A model generated the notes under the pieces. The model was not told the DNA's origin, searched no databases, and saw only the letters and a program-made list of their open reading frames with translations. DNA of 64,000 nt from Membranipora membranacea (taxonomy: Eukaryota; Bryozoa; Gymnolaemata; Cheilostomatida; Membraniporidae), in contig OU612070.1 of the NCBI GenBank assembly GCA_914767715.1, positions 391,501 through 455,500 on the forward strand, read 5' to 3'. This document shows, in pieces, positions 23,807-36,820 of the stretch; the stretch's first letter is position 1, and each line of letters starts with the position of its first letter. The translations under genes were made by a program, and so were the position numbers.

Positions 23807-26800
23807 TTACAGCTCAGTCGACTCGACGAGGTCTTTTTTAGAGGAGAAGTCAAGGTCATCGTTGTTACTGTCGGCACCAAGCTTTTCATCGTCCTTCTCA
23901 GTCTCCTGTCTGGAAAATGAAATAGTTGTTTTTTTATTTGTTTATGTTTTAGACAACCAGAAGTATTCCTATAGCTGATACAACAGACAGTAATCCAGGT
24001 TAGGTTTGAGTTGTTAAGGGACTTTGTGTCTCCAGAATCTCCAGATACCCCTTATCAGCAGTAGCATTTGGTGTTTATCAACTGATAAAAGTTCAGGATC
24101 GTTAATATATTAATATCTATATAAAGTTAGGGGTTCGCAGTTATAGAGTTATAAAGTTCATAAAGAAAGAGTTATCTCTAATACAGCTGTGTTAGGAAGT
24201 TGTGTGTTCAGACTTTTTCATTGCTTTTAATTGGTTAATTTTTATTCACCAATAAATAATATTCATGTACCCAGAAGTGCTGGCTTTTCATCGCTCAAGG
24301 GGTGGAGTTTCTTGGTTTCAATATGGCTTTGTCCTGGTTCAAGGTGTGCCCCAGCATACCCTTTATACTGAGAGCCACTCTAAAAGTGGAGTCACCCTTA
24401 GGGCTGCTAACATTTCTCTGCCCATTATTTGGAATGCAGTCAAAATAAGATAAAGCCAATATTTTAACTTGCTTATCAGTCATGAAGATATTAGCCTCAT
24501 ATATAGTCTCAGGCATTTTCTTATTGTTAGTCTCAGGCAGATATAACGCCAGGAAACCTCCAATCAGCATCGTGGAGCCGAATATTAGAGTACCAAGACC
24601 TTCAGCAAACAGTGTCTGTACATCCTTGTACTAAAATTTACAATTTATATATCATGAAATAATCCCGATGTTGTCAGCATAGCCGACGTCTACCATATGA
24701 TTATTTCAATCAAAATAAACTCCAAAAATAGACCTTGTCTTGAAGTGTCACATGGGGAGTCAATTCAAAGAGATTTGTTATAATAAATTTCCAAGCAGCT
24801 TCGGTAGAACATGTAGCATGTGTGGGATGTCCGAGTCTCAGCCATCTAACACAACCTTGTTGTGGATGACAGTTTGTTCAGGTTTGGAAGGATAGGTGCT
24901 ATCAGGCATTTCGAAAACAATTATTATGATATATTTAATAATAATAATGATCACTTACCAAGTCTACGATAATAGGAGAGAGTATCATTCCGATCCTGGC
25001 CCAGAGTGAGCAGATACCGACTAGTGTAGATCTGAGGGTGGTCGGGAATACCTCGCTACTCCAGAAGTAATCAAAGGTGAACACTACAGTCACTGAGAAC
25101 TTTCCTATCATAGATACTGTGATCAGAGCCCAGTCGTATTCTGTAATTCAGAGGGGGTAAGTATTAAAATATAATAAACTTTAATAAACATATTATAGTT
25201 GCTGAAATTGTCTGCCCTTGGTGTTTATGCTCTCGATATAATATAGACAACATGGTCATCACAAAATAAACAATTATGACATCAAAGTGGTTCAATCACG
25301 TATATTGTAAGGTAACAACTGGCTGAGATCTGAGAACACTGTAGGCAATGATCACAGATTATAGAATCTTCTGTCTCATATCCGATGTTATGTGTCTATG
25401 TGTAGCCTCGTCACGCAGCTAATTCTTTTGGTCCCCAAACCAAAAGAATTAGCAGCGTAACAAAGCTAGTCGATGTGACCAATCACCTGATTGATTTCCA
25501 TGATGAGGATATATAGGGGTATAAATACAGAGTAAATCTTACGGTCGTCCAGATAAGCTGACATAAAGGCAGCTGATAGGAGAGCCACAGCCCCCAGGAA
25601 GAGAGCTGAGACTGTCAGAGACTTCCTGCCTAACTTAGAGGATATGAGTATAATAATAAACTGAGGAAGCTCCGCACAACCAGAGATTACGTTATTAACG
25701 TATGTGTTTCCTGCCAGGTTATTAATATTGAAGTTCAATCCGTAAAATCCCAAACCCGCTATAAACCTGTAAAAAAGACATAGTATGTGCATTCAGTTGA
25801 ATTATTTTTATTTAATATGTTGGTAAAAACTGAATTGAAGAGTCCAACTGGTGTATTTGAACATAGCCCTGGTCTCATCCATCAGCATTGATATACCACT
25901 CTTCTCACTGATATACATCCTCTCCCAGCTCAAACCCAATATACTCGTCGCCTCCTGTGATATGGTCAAATATAATATATATAACAAAAAGGCCAAACTT
26001 CTGAATTCTCCTAGTTGATAATGCACTTGGGTACCCTGTTGACATGATCAATATTTGACTCACCACAGATAAATAAAGATGGCCGTTCGTTTGAGTAGAA
26101 CTGGAGCTTTGAAGATATCCTTAACCTTTTCAGTGAGAGCCTCTTCTTCGTCTTCTTTTAGTGATTCCATTGCAACTTCTGGGAGTTGTCTACCGTTCAT
26201 TCTAGCCATTGATTTGAATAATTTCTCTGCCTCATCATGTCGGTTGTGGGTTAGAAGATAGTGAGGGGTCTCGTTCAAAGTGCTGCAGGCAGTAAATAAT
26301 AAGAGAACTGATTGGGGTAGTCAAATCAAATGCTTGACCATCATCATTTTTAACAAGTAACTCATAGCTTTTGTTAGGCAATGCAAGCATAAAGCAAGTA
26401 TATCATTCTTCCCTTCATCAAAGAGTTTGGCTCAAACTTGCTTACAGCAGGCACCCTGCCTCCAGTTCTCAGAAACTAATTTTATTATTGGTATTTGTCT
26501 ATCAACGGTTATTAAGGAGACAACTCTAACAGTAGCACACTCACCAGATAAAGAGGATACCGAGTAGTAAGGGTAACACTGATACGGAGAGCTGCATCCA
26601 GTCCCAGTCCTGGAAGTAATAGGCTAGTAAGGAGGTGAACATTGTACCTGAGGGCCAGAATATAGTCCTGTAAGCTATAGCTCGAGTTCTACGGGACGGG
26701 CCCACAATCTCCATTGCTGAATCATACAAATAAAATACGTTTTTTAGCTTCTTTAGCTTTTGCCATTAGCTAATTGTTTATTTTAAGCTGTCAATGACTA

Positions 26801-29800
26801 TACCAAACTATAAGAAATTGTTTTGTTTTTAGCTTCAAATGCGTAATCTATTTCTCGGTTTGCTTTCTTAGGACAGGAACCAGACATAACACTATGATTG
26901 TGTCTCATCTTAACCATTACTGACTGTGACTCCAAGACTCAAAGAATCATTACAGCCATTGGACTTTGTTTTCTGTTACTGTTCATTTTAAGGTTGTTTT
27001 GGCAGCAGTATGTTATCGGTGCAGATATTTACCAATGACATGAGCGATGAGTGCGACTCCCACAAAGCACATGGCACAGATAAATCGCGTTACAGCGTAC
27101 ATTATAATATTAGGAGAGAACATAGATACTCCACTAACCCCGCCTCCTATTATCATACAGCCAATCAGACTTATCCTCCGACCAAACCTGTCAACAAGAA
27201 AAAATTAGGATAATAATAATATAATTATGAGTACTAGGCTTACCAGTGTGTTAAATACAAGTATAGGTAATGATTTATTAAGATTTTCCGGCTCCCCTCT
27301 AACAACAGTTTGTGGGTAGGATTTGAGGTAACAAGAACACCTACTGCACCTGGGTAAGCAGATAGGATAAGATATACAATCAGAGAACACCTACCACCTG
27401 GGTAAGCAGATAGGATAACATATACAATCAGAGAAGTTTTTCACTAGAGTTCAAAAATATTTCAATACTTTTGTTAGTTACAATGATGTTATACCGTAAC
27501 TATCTACCAAGGGTGTGTGTGGAGAATCTTGCTATTGTCAATATATGCAGAACTACATGCCTCTACAATCAGGGGGCTAATACAATCTAATAAAGTATGC
27601 AGATAAGACCATACTTTCAAAACTCATAATATACCAGCATCATCGGGTCTCTAACAGTGATCTCATTGATCAACTAAATAAGTTTGTTCACCTATGACAT
27701 AGGTTGTTCCATAGGCTGAATTTTAAAGTCCATACCTAGATTGTTCTCTCGCCAAACCTATTTGAGTCAATATTTTAGTTATAAATCATGTATTTTACCA
27801 AATGGGTTTGTCATATTCCCATAATGCAATGGTTGATGGAATAATATGCAAACCCTGATCTGATCATGAAAGCTATTAGAATCTTCTCAAATCAATATAT
27901 CCCAAACACTGCATTGTGGGATACGTTTTAACTGAATATTGTCATGATAGGGTAACTCCTTACCTGTCAGCAATGATACCGACGACAACAGCACCGACAG
28001 CAGCTCCAGTAGTAAACACAACTTTGACTACTGTTTCTAATCCTGAGTTTGCACATAACAATCCAAACTAAAACAGAGCAGTATGTGTAGCTGAGAGGTC
28101 TGTGAGTCTATAGGAGGTCTAACTAAGCGATCAAAGAAATTTCAAATAAAGCAACATTTCTTTTTAGACAAGTTCTATGATCAAACAATCGATTTTTGTA
28201 TCAACATAGTCTTTGAAGTTTAGTTTAGGACGTTGGTGGCAACATACTCAATAGAGGCTTCAACATAATAATATCTCAGAGCAGACTGTTCTGTATACTT
28301 TGAGTCTGACAGAAAATTCACCTGATGAGACAGACATCAGACAGACATCAGACAGACATCAGACAGACATCAGACAGACATCAGACAGACATCAGACAGA
28401 CATCAGACAGACATCAGACAGACATCAGACATACATTGGACAGACATCAGACAGGTTACACATTACGCCTGAAGAGATGAGATGAAGAGCACTTACATTC
28501 ATATTGAGAGTTGTCCCCCGATAACTACTTTTATCAAACACCCATTGTGAGCAAATCTCTGTGTCTGTCGAGTTCAGACTTGAGGAGATATTACAGGTCA
28601 GCATTCTTCCCTCTTTGTCCAGAGGGATCCATTGTTGCACAGAGACATTATGTAATCCATCCTGGATAGCGTATGTGTCGTTATCTTCCCATCCTGGTAG
28701 AGTACACCTATAGAACATGAAACTAACTGTGAGATTATCTATAACTCAATACTCTGAGTATATATCAAAGACTAGCATTCTCTGTGGTCAAATTATATAC
28801 AATAAATACTTTATGAATGGTTGGTTGGTTGGTTTATTTTGTCACAAACATTAGGTATGCTGCGAGATTGAGTGTTTATACTGTTACATGAGTAGGGAAT
28901 ACCAAAAAGAAACATAAACAAAATGAGTAAAGTCTGACTTCTAGTGGATTAAAAAATATCTTGCAATATCAAAATCAAGTGTCTGAGGAATGAGTCTTTA
29001 CCCCAGGCAGTTCTGTATTTAAGGCTGCGATATCTGCCTGAGGGGAGTTTCTCAAGAAAATTGTTTAAAAAATGTTCGTCATCATGTATTATCTGCAGGG
29101 CCAGGTTCTTTGTACGTTTTGATATGACTGAATCTAGGTCCCCAATATCAAGACCTAGTCTGTCGCCTTGCTTAAAAAACTTTCTCAGAGCTTTCTTGTC
29201 TCGTGAATAAATACTACTGAACAAAATAGGTAGGCAGTAGGTTAGAATGGATACAATAAAACTTTTAAATAACATGCAGGCTAAAGGCTTTGTACTCTGA
29301 TAATTAAAGGTTCTGATGACAAACATTCTCTGATTTGCTTTGGATACAACATTATTGACATGATCTTCGAAACGTAATTTGTTATCAAAGAGAACTCCCA
29401 AATATTTAACATTGTCACAAAAATCTATATTTACACCATTTAATTCGAGAGTAGGACTGTCAGGTTTATCTCTCTTAGTGGAGAAAAGCAACTCTTGGGT
29501 TTTAGAAGGATTAAGTAATAAGTCGAGTTCTTTGCATAGACCAGAGATTCTATTGATCTCATTAAAATAATTAGACAAGTCATTATTATCAGAGATGCAA
29601 CCAACAATACAAGTGTCATCAGCATATTTTAAAATAGTTATATTGCTCTGTTCTGACCTAATCCTATTTGTATACACTGAGAATAATAGAGGACTGAGGA
29701 CAGAACCCTGGGGTGTTCCTGTGTTGGTGGTGATTGATGTTGAGAGAATATTGTTTACTATTGTTCTTTGTGTTCTGCCTGTCAGGAAACTCGACACCCA

Positions 29801-32171
29801 GTTTGTAACTCTGGAGTCTAGATGTTGCAGTTCTGTGAGGAGATTACTGACACTGATGGTATTAAATGCAGACGAGAAGTCGAGAAATAGGCATCTTGCA
29901 TAGTTGGCAGCTTGAAGGTCTATGTAACTAGTTATTGTGGTAATAAGGCATAATACTGCATCCTGGGTTGATCTTTTAGCTCGGTAGGCAAATTGGTGAT
30001 TGTCGAGAGGAGTGTTTTTAACTATATAGGTTTTCAGCAGACGTTCCATTGTTTTACATAAGCAGCTTGTCAGGGCTATTGGTCGGAAGTGTTTAAGTTG
30101 ATTTGGCTTGTCAGTTTTTGGCAGTGGTTTGATGATGGCCGATTTCCAAATATTAGGAGTTGTTTGAGAGTCTAGAGAGAAGTTGAATATATCCGTAATT
30201 ACAGGCGCTAGTTGGTCAGCACAGAGTTTTAATGCTCTTGGTATCAGACCATCAGGTCCAGCACCCTTTCTAGAGTTGAGGCGTTTGAGTTGTATCAGAA
30301 CTGATTTTTCATCTATTATGCAGGGAGGAGCAGTTAGGTTTTCGTAAGCAGGTTGTGGTGGCTGAGTGTCTTGTTTCTCAGATCTGGCAAAGAAGTTGTT
30401 GAGTTCTTCGGGTTGGAAGTTAATATCTGGTTGTGACTTGGAGTTGCTGGTTGGAAGTCCGCTAATTTTTTTAATGTCGTTCCAAGCGTTTGCAGGATCA
30501 CTGGCTAAATGTTGTTGGATTTTTAGGGAATATTCTTCTCGGGCTTTTTTATTTTCTTTTGAGACTTGCTTTTTGAGTTTATGGTAGAGTTTTTTATTTC
30601 CATTTTTGTGGGCGTCATGTTTCTCATCTATCATATCCAGAATGCGCTTTGTAATCCACGGCTTTTTGTTGGCATATTTTTTAACTTCCTTTGGTGGTAT
30701 GCATAGGTCTGTGCAGAAATTAATGTAGTCAGTTATCGTTTCAGTCCGCTGGTTGATGTTGTCATTGGCATCTGTGAGATTGTCCCAAAGTGTGGTATCT
30801 AAGCATGCTTGAAGATTATCGACATTACTGTCGGAGAATGTTCTGCGAGTTGTAAACGTAGGTTTTAATTTAGACAAAGGTTTATAGGATGGCACGAGAT
30901 GCATAATGTAATGGTCAGAGCTGCCCAGATGGGCTAATTGATGACATTGACTGTAGGCACCCTTGATCCTTGTATAGCATTTGTCGAGTGTCTTGTTCCT
31001 CTGGTCGGTTTGGTGACAGTTTGATAATATCCATTTAGTCGAAATTTAAGCTGGTTGAAATCTCCCATTACAAGAATACAAGAATTAGGGTAATTCCTTT
31101 CAAGTTGATTAACATGTGATGTGATGCATTTAGCAGTGTTTGTTGCGTCTTGTTTAAGTCGAGAATTTCCAGTGAATGGGGCATAGCACGATACAGATAT
31201 GATGGAAGTGAACTCACGAGGTAGCCAGTGTGGACGAGATTTGACAGTTAGTAATTCACAGTTTTTATCAGTGTAGTTGTGGATAATTTGATTGTTTGTG
31301 GACCACTTTCTATCGATGTAAACCAAAATGCCACCCCCTTGAGATTTACCACTTTCTTCTAGAGTTCTGTCATTACGGAATTGATCGTATCCATCTAGTT
31401 CAGTACGGTCCTTGGTGATATCCGGTTTTAACCAAGATTCAGTGATACATATTAGTTGAGATTGGTTCTGCAGTCGTTTAGTATATAATAATCCATGGAG
31501 TTCATCTAGTTTTTTAAGTATTGATTGACCGTTGGTGAGCACTATTGCAGGTAGTGGTACTTTACCATTCCCGAGGCTATGTTTAAGTCGAACACCAGCA
31601 CGCTTACCTCGCTTTCTAGATCGTAATAATCCAGGATCTATATTTTTAACGAGTTTTTTATAGTCCGATTTCCAAATAGCAGCGATGATGTCTTTATTTA
31701 AAGAGTTTTTATAATCCACTAGAGAATTGTAGTCAGCATATACTAGACTCGACACACCTCTTGGATGATATATGAGGGTGAATATGAGTAGCAACAGTAT
31801 AAACAAAGGCTGCAATAACTGCGCCATTATGTTAGTAGGGCTTAATAATCCTATTGAGGGATTAGAGAGAAGGTGAAAACACAACCTCTCACTCTGAAAG
31901 CCAACTGCCAACCCATGAGTCAAATTTCTCTAACACAGGAAAACATCTTGTGAATAACCAAAACAATATTTTGTTTAGCATTTTGGGGGCCTCGTGTCTA
32001 AAATATGACAAACATACCATACCTGAAATCTGGTGTGATAGAATGGAAGACAACTATCAAAAAGTGAGAAGCAGCTGTGAAGGACCCAAGACTGGACAGA
32101 GTGATCTGGAGAAACTGATATTTGCCAAACGCTCCGACCGACTCCAAAACTCCATCTATCCTAGCCGGCAT
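23807..32171 (-). CDS. SLC22-type organic ion transporter, copy A (ten exons, LINE in intron 1)
   Basis: Minus-strand exons 32023-32171, 28497-28707, 27964-28067, 27033-27187, 26545-26716, 26064-26282, 25543-25766, 24959-25140, 24469-24630 and 23807-23902 give 557 residues. N-terminus MPARIDGVLESVGAFGKYQF fits the SLC22 pattern; exon 2 is the large glycosylated loop between TM1 and TM2 with four cysteines, several N-x-S/T sites and CSQWVFD. Exon 3 holds the major-facilitator motif ending GIIADR, continued as FGRR in exon 4. Exon 6 carries the central cytoplasmic loop (NETPHYLLTH). Exon 8 has YFWSSEVFPTTLRS and exon 9 LYLPETNNKKMPETI, both SLC22 hallmarks. Acidic tail with DFSSKKDLVEST. It should be a 12-helix plasma-membrane transporter for organic cations, anions or carnitine; substrate cannot be told. 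The last acceptor was chosen by phase and by agreement with copy B, and is the least certain junction. Confidence 0.92.
25418..25453. repeat. 14-bp perfect inverted repeat in SLC22-A intron
   Basis: GCTAATTCTTTTGG (25418-25431) and CCAAAAGAATTAGC (25440-25453) with an 8-base loop, located just downstream of the exon 7 donor. Could be a hairpin in the pre-mRNA or a foldback relic. Confidence 0.75.
27335..27434. repeat. Tandem duplication of about 50 bp in SLC22-A intron
   Basis: A block containing CTGGGTAAGCAGATAGGATA and TATACAATCAGAGAA occurs twice in a row between exons 3 and 4. Confidence 0.7.
28322..28452. repeat. 11-bp tandem repeat (ACATCAGACAG)n
   Basis: About eleven copies of an ACATCAGACAG unit, with one variant (ACATACATTGG), lying just 3' of SLC22-A exon 2 in the transcript direction. 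The plus-strand open frame across it is a repeat artefact. Confidence 0.93.
28817..31960 (-). mobile_element. CR1/jockey-group non-LTR retrotransposon inserted in SLC22-A intron 1
   Basis: On the minus strand the first open frame (30934-31923) encodes an apurinic-type endonuclease: CITESWL, GGGILVYIDRKW, SVSCYAPF and ILVMGDFNQ. The second (28949-30904) begins just after the endonuclease SDH motif and carries a complete reverse transcriptase: FRPIALTS, RAKRSTQDAV, CLFLDFSSAFNTI, GTPQGSVLSPLLFSVYTN and the catalytic KYADDT (YADD). The 3' end is a short (AACC)n tail at 28817-28834, as in CR1/L2-like LINEs. A one-base frameshift near 30990 separates the two parts of what is normally one protein; otherwise the copy looks young. 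The 5' end is within about 60 bases of SLC22-A exon 1. The N-terminal part contains a hydrophobic segment and SRKRGKRAGV before the endonuclease, as in many animal LINEs of this group. Target duplication not found. Confidence 0.9.
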
Positions 32172-32675
32172 TGTGTGGTGATGAGAAGCTACTGGGCACT
32201 ACTGGACACTACTGTGGATCTTAGTGATAGGATAGGATTTATAAAACATACTGGTGTTTTATCTCTACCCTATTTAGGTTTATCAGTCAGCGCATTAGTG
32301 ATCCACAACCAAACACTACACAGATATCTCCTTATGTAATTAAAGGCTTTAAGATATGAGGACTCCAGAAGTTAGGGAGCAGAGTTAGTGGGACCTCGGC
32401 CAATAACCAATGTTATGTAAACAGTTTTATATCTTCTTGAATCTGAATCAAAGTATAGGTGGAAGTCTTAACTGATAAGACAGTTCTATCACAAAATGTT
32501 TGTCACCGTCATACGCTAGGCAGATTTGTACGGAAAAATTTATTACCTTAACATACGTAATGATTATGGACAACAACTTCAAATTAATGTTTGGTCTAAA
32601 CTTTAACAATCTTTGGAGGACAATAAATAAAAACTTAAAAACAAAAATCTTGCTGCAAGTTGGATCTTAAAGGTC

Positions 32676-35600
32676 TTATAAAATAGTTGTTTCAACAAAA
32701 TTTTTCTTCGAAGAGAAATCAAAGGTATTTGTTATGCCTTCAGTGTCATCATTATCGATTCTATTTGTCTCTTGTCTGTAAGAAAAATATACATAATGAG
32801 TACCAATAATACATAAATAAATAAATACATAAAATATGTCAATTTGCATCCACGGGAAAAGTCACTTGCCAGTAAAACTAATTGGAGCAATATAATAGAA
32901 TATGCTGTGAAAAATATGAGTGAGATCAATTTTGGCGGTGTGATCGTCTTTTGTTCAAACCTCTTTCAAATTGAGTGAGCAAAGAATTTTTGACCAACTT
33001 AACCCAAAATCCTCGCTTATGTAGTCTTTTAATTACGCAAAATTTGTTTCCAGAAGTTATTTGGTTTGTCTTCTACTAACTTTGTGACCATGAAGTTGTT
33101 AGCCTCGTTTATAGTTTCTGGTATCTTTCTATTATTAGTCTCCGGCTGATAAAAGGCCAGAAAGCCTCCGACCAGCGCTGCTATACCAAATATGAGCGGT
33201 CCGAGTCCTTCAGCAAACAGGGTGGGCACATACTTGTACTGGAAAAGTTCAAATTAGATTCTGCTTAATATCCAGCTCATTCACTGCTGTGTTAGATGAG
33301 GCGTATGAGTGTGATTTGATCAAATAAAATGATGTGTATAGCAGAGTTACATTCTCTGAAGACATGTTTGCACAAATTAAATCCTATATACTCATTGGAG
33401 CAGGACAATATGATTTGATGAATATTTACAAAGGGTGGACAAAAGGTGGTAACCTGCTGGTGAACATTGGGGAGTCAAAGCGGTGAATGAAGGATTGATG
33501 AAAGCATACTGGCTGTGACTTACTAGTCATGGAAGTATGACTTAGGAAAACTGAACACTATGATAAACCCAAAGTGTGCAAGTAACGCACCAAGTCCACT
33601 ATGATGGGAGCCAGCGTGCTGCCAATCCTCGCACACACAGAACATACACCACATAACGTTGTCCTGAGGGTAGTGGGAAATACCTCACTACTCCAGAAGT
33701 AGTTAAACATAAACAGAGTGGCTAGTGCAAACTTTCCTATCATCGCTACTGTAACCAACAACCATCCGTACTCTAAAACAGAGAAAAAAAAAACTACAGG
33801 AAATTCAATCTCATCAATGTTGACTGTAACTTGATAACATACGGCATATGTGATAACAAACCTGTCATGGACCTGACAGATGGTAGGTAGTAGATACAGG
33901 CTACAGAAGCTCTATAGTACAATAGTAATTTATCCTCACCATTCTCACTTTAGAATTTAATGCTGATTAGATTTAATGACAAGCCAATTGCGCAAAACTC
34001 TTCCTTGCACTGTAAGTAGTTTGTCGGGATAGAAAAAGATCTCACCATTATCCAAATAAGCCGACATGAAGGCTGCCGAGATGAGGGTGACAGCGCCTAG
34101 GAACAGACAGCTTAGTGCCGCCACTTTTCTGCCCAGTTTGGATGATAGTAGAATGATGCTAAAGGTGGGTAAGTCAGCCACGCCTGAGAGGAGACTGTTG
34201 ATGTAGACACTTCCAGTTAGGTTACCCACATTGTAACTCAGTCCATAGAATCCCAGCCCAGCAATAAACCTGGAATAGAGAGTACCCATATGCACTTGGG
34301 ACATAACTCCCCGTATAAACCAGGTGATTACTGTAATGATTACAGTCAGATGGTTAGGGTCATCTTCGCTCTAACATCAAACTTTCACACTGAAAGTGGC
34401 ACATCGAACAATCCTCACACATTAGCTAAGATTTGTACTTACCACAAATACACAAAGATTGCTGTACGTTTAAGTAGAACTGGAGCTTTGAAAATATCTT
34501 TGACCTTTTCAGTGAGAGCTTCCTTTTCATCTTCTTTCAGTGATTCTATGGCTCCTTCTGGGAGATGTCTACCGTTCATGTCTGTGATATACTTGAGAAG
34601 TTTCTCCGCCTCCTCATGTCGTCTATGAGTGATCAGGTAATGTGGTGTTTCCTTCAGTGTTCTGATCGTTATAATAATAAATAATATCAGAACACCACAC
34701 ATTGTATCTAATCAGTAACGCCAGAACCACCGATCAAAGACAAAATAGTTTTGGCTGTGTAACCCTGATTAACCCTGAGCTATGGCTTTTTATAAGAGGA
34801 TCCCAAGTCGGCCGGTGAGCTTCTATCACAATGAAGCCAATCATATAAGTTATTTCTAGGAATTTGAGGTGGAAAACAAGTTTTAGAGCTGACTCACAAT
34901 ATACAGAGCAGACCTGCTAGTAATGGACCGACAGATATAGCTAGTTGTAGCCAATTCCAGTCTCGGAAGAAATAAGCCAGCAATGTGAGGAACATTGATC
35001 CTAACGGCCAAAATATCGATCTGTAAGTTATCGCCAAAGTTCTTCTTGATGGGCCAACTATCTCCATTGCTGAAACAAATCAAAATATCTACAGTGAAAT
35101 ACGATATAGAATGTTTGCTACTGCAGCATATCTTAGAGAGGAGTCAAGAGGGTCTTATAAGGCTTGGGGTTTAGCAGTGACAAGTCATCCACCCCTTCAG
35201 GCTCTGATGTGTGTCTGAACTTGACATGCAGTGAGAACATGCATTAAACCTCATTGTGACAAGAGAAGAAAATAATGTCTTTGGGAGCTGAGTGTCAATG
35301 AACCTGGTGGGACAAAATAGATGGATTGTGATAAAGAACAAGAAGTTGGATCACAACCACTTACCGTTAACATGAGTGATAAGAGATACACCTATAAAAC
35401 ACATGCCACAGATAAATCGTGTAACGGCGTACATAACTATGTGTGGTGAGAACATAGAGACTCCACTCACTATCGCTCCCACCATCAGACAACCGATCAA
35501 ACTTATCCGTCGCCCAAGCCTGCCAGCGAGAGAACACACATATCTGTCAACTTATATCTGATCAAACGTGGCCTTGGATTTAAGGATTTTACCATGTTTA

Positions 35601-36820
35601 TAGCAAGACCAGGTTTTACACTTCAACACTAATACAAAATTTATTGTGGGCAAGAAACTGTTTTTGTGGAGAGATACATACCTATCTGAGATTATGCCAA
35701 CGGTGATCGCTCCGACAGCTGTCCCTGTCGTAAAAGATATCTTTACAGCTGTCTCCACAATTGGGTTCGCACACGCCAGCCCAAACTGAAACAATATGGG
35801 TTCTATTCTCAAAATTTGGAAACCTTTTTCGATATCCCTCAAGCAATGAGAACCACAATGACCTGCTGTAGATATACAGGAGACATTATACAAAAGAAAA
35901 GAAACTTGCATGGCTATGACATCAAGAAGTAGCAAATAAATGTGCTACCTATTGAGGCTCTGGAGAGGAATTCAAGAAGGTGTAAAATTCATGATTGGGA
36001 TGAATTGCCCCCTCTGGTCTAGAAGTCACCTATATCACCCATCTGCATGATTTTTTTGAATGTTTAGCTGATCTGTAAATGACTGGAACCTCAAACTCAA
36101 AGGGATCAATTGGGTCATACTTGATCTATAAATGACTGGTCTGATGCCCTTGTTTACTCACATGCATGTTAAGAGTTGTCCCTTGATGTAAACTGTCATC
36201 GAACACCCAGGCCGTACAGTCCTCAGTATCAGTTGTATTGAGCGATTTATAGATTTTACACTTTTCTAACCCTCCGTCCGGATCTAGTGGGATCCACTGG
36301 TATAATGAGGAGTTGTGCTCTCTGTTCTGGATGGAGAAGGTGTCGTTGTCTCCCCATTCTGGTAACTCACATCTAGTTGTAACAAGATACAACAACATGT
36401 ACTACTACTCTACTATACCCACTGAGCTGTTAGAGCTCCAGTCAGAAATATCATCATCTGTCATCAGATAAGTATACTGTGCTATATAAATGGTTAGAAA
36501 TTCATTTTTTTCTAATACTTTGGACCTTAATGATGGGTCAATGTTTATGAATCTGATCCCCTTGACCAGGTTATGTATTGTAAACTATAACAGGCATGGA
36601 TAACAAATGCCCGCTGTATTACAGATATATCTGTGTTTGTACCCCACTCAATATATCATAAACAAACTCACCTGAACTTTGGCGTGATGGAATGAAACAC
36701 AATGATTAGGAACTGAGATGCGCCGAGGAGAGATCCTAAGCCTGCTATTGTTATCTGTAGAAACTGATACTTTCCAAAGGCTCCTATAGATTCTAACACT
36801 CCATCAATCCTGGAGGGCAT
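32676..36820 (-). CDS. SLC22-type organic ion transporter, copy B (ten exons)
   Basis: Exons on the minus strand are 36672-36820, 36162-36372, 35682-35785, 35365-35519, 34898-35069, 34443-34661, 34046-34269, 33591-33772, 33077-33238 and 32676-32768, giving 556 residues. Exons 1-9 have exactly the same lengths and phases as in copy A. The N-terminus (MPSRIDGVLESIGAFGKYQF), four-cysteine loop ending TAWVFDD, GIISDRLGRR motif, ETPHYLIT loop, YFWSSEVFPTTLRT and YQPETNNRKIPETI are all SLC22 features. The C-terminal tail ends with DFSSKKNFVETTIL, conserved with copy A. The donor of exon 8 (GTGCGTTAC) is weak. If the last splice is not used the frame would end at 33029. Likely a plasma-membrane transporter with divergent substrate from copy A. 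No stop or frameshift seen. Confidence 0.92.

Noticed and set aside
28300-28485. Plus-strand ORF with Asp-Arg-His-Gln-Thr repeats
   Set aside because: Translation of the 11-bp intron repeat, antisense to SLC22-A exon 2.
29595-29903. Plus-strand ORFs opposite the LINE
   Set aside because: Antisense shadows of the reverse transcriptase frame.
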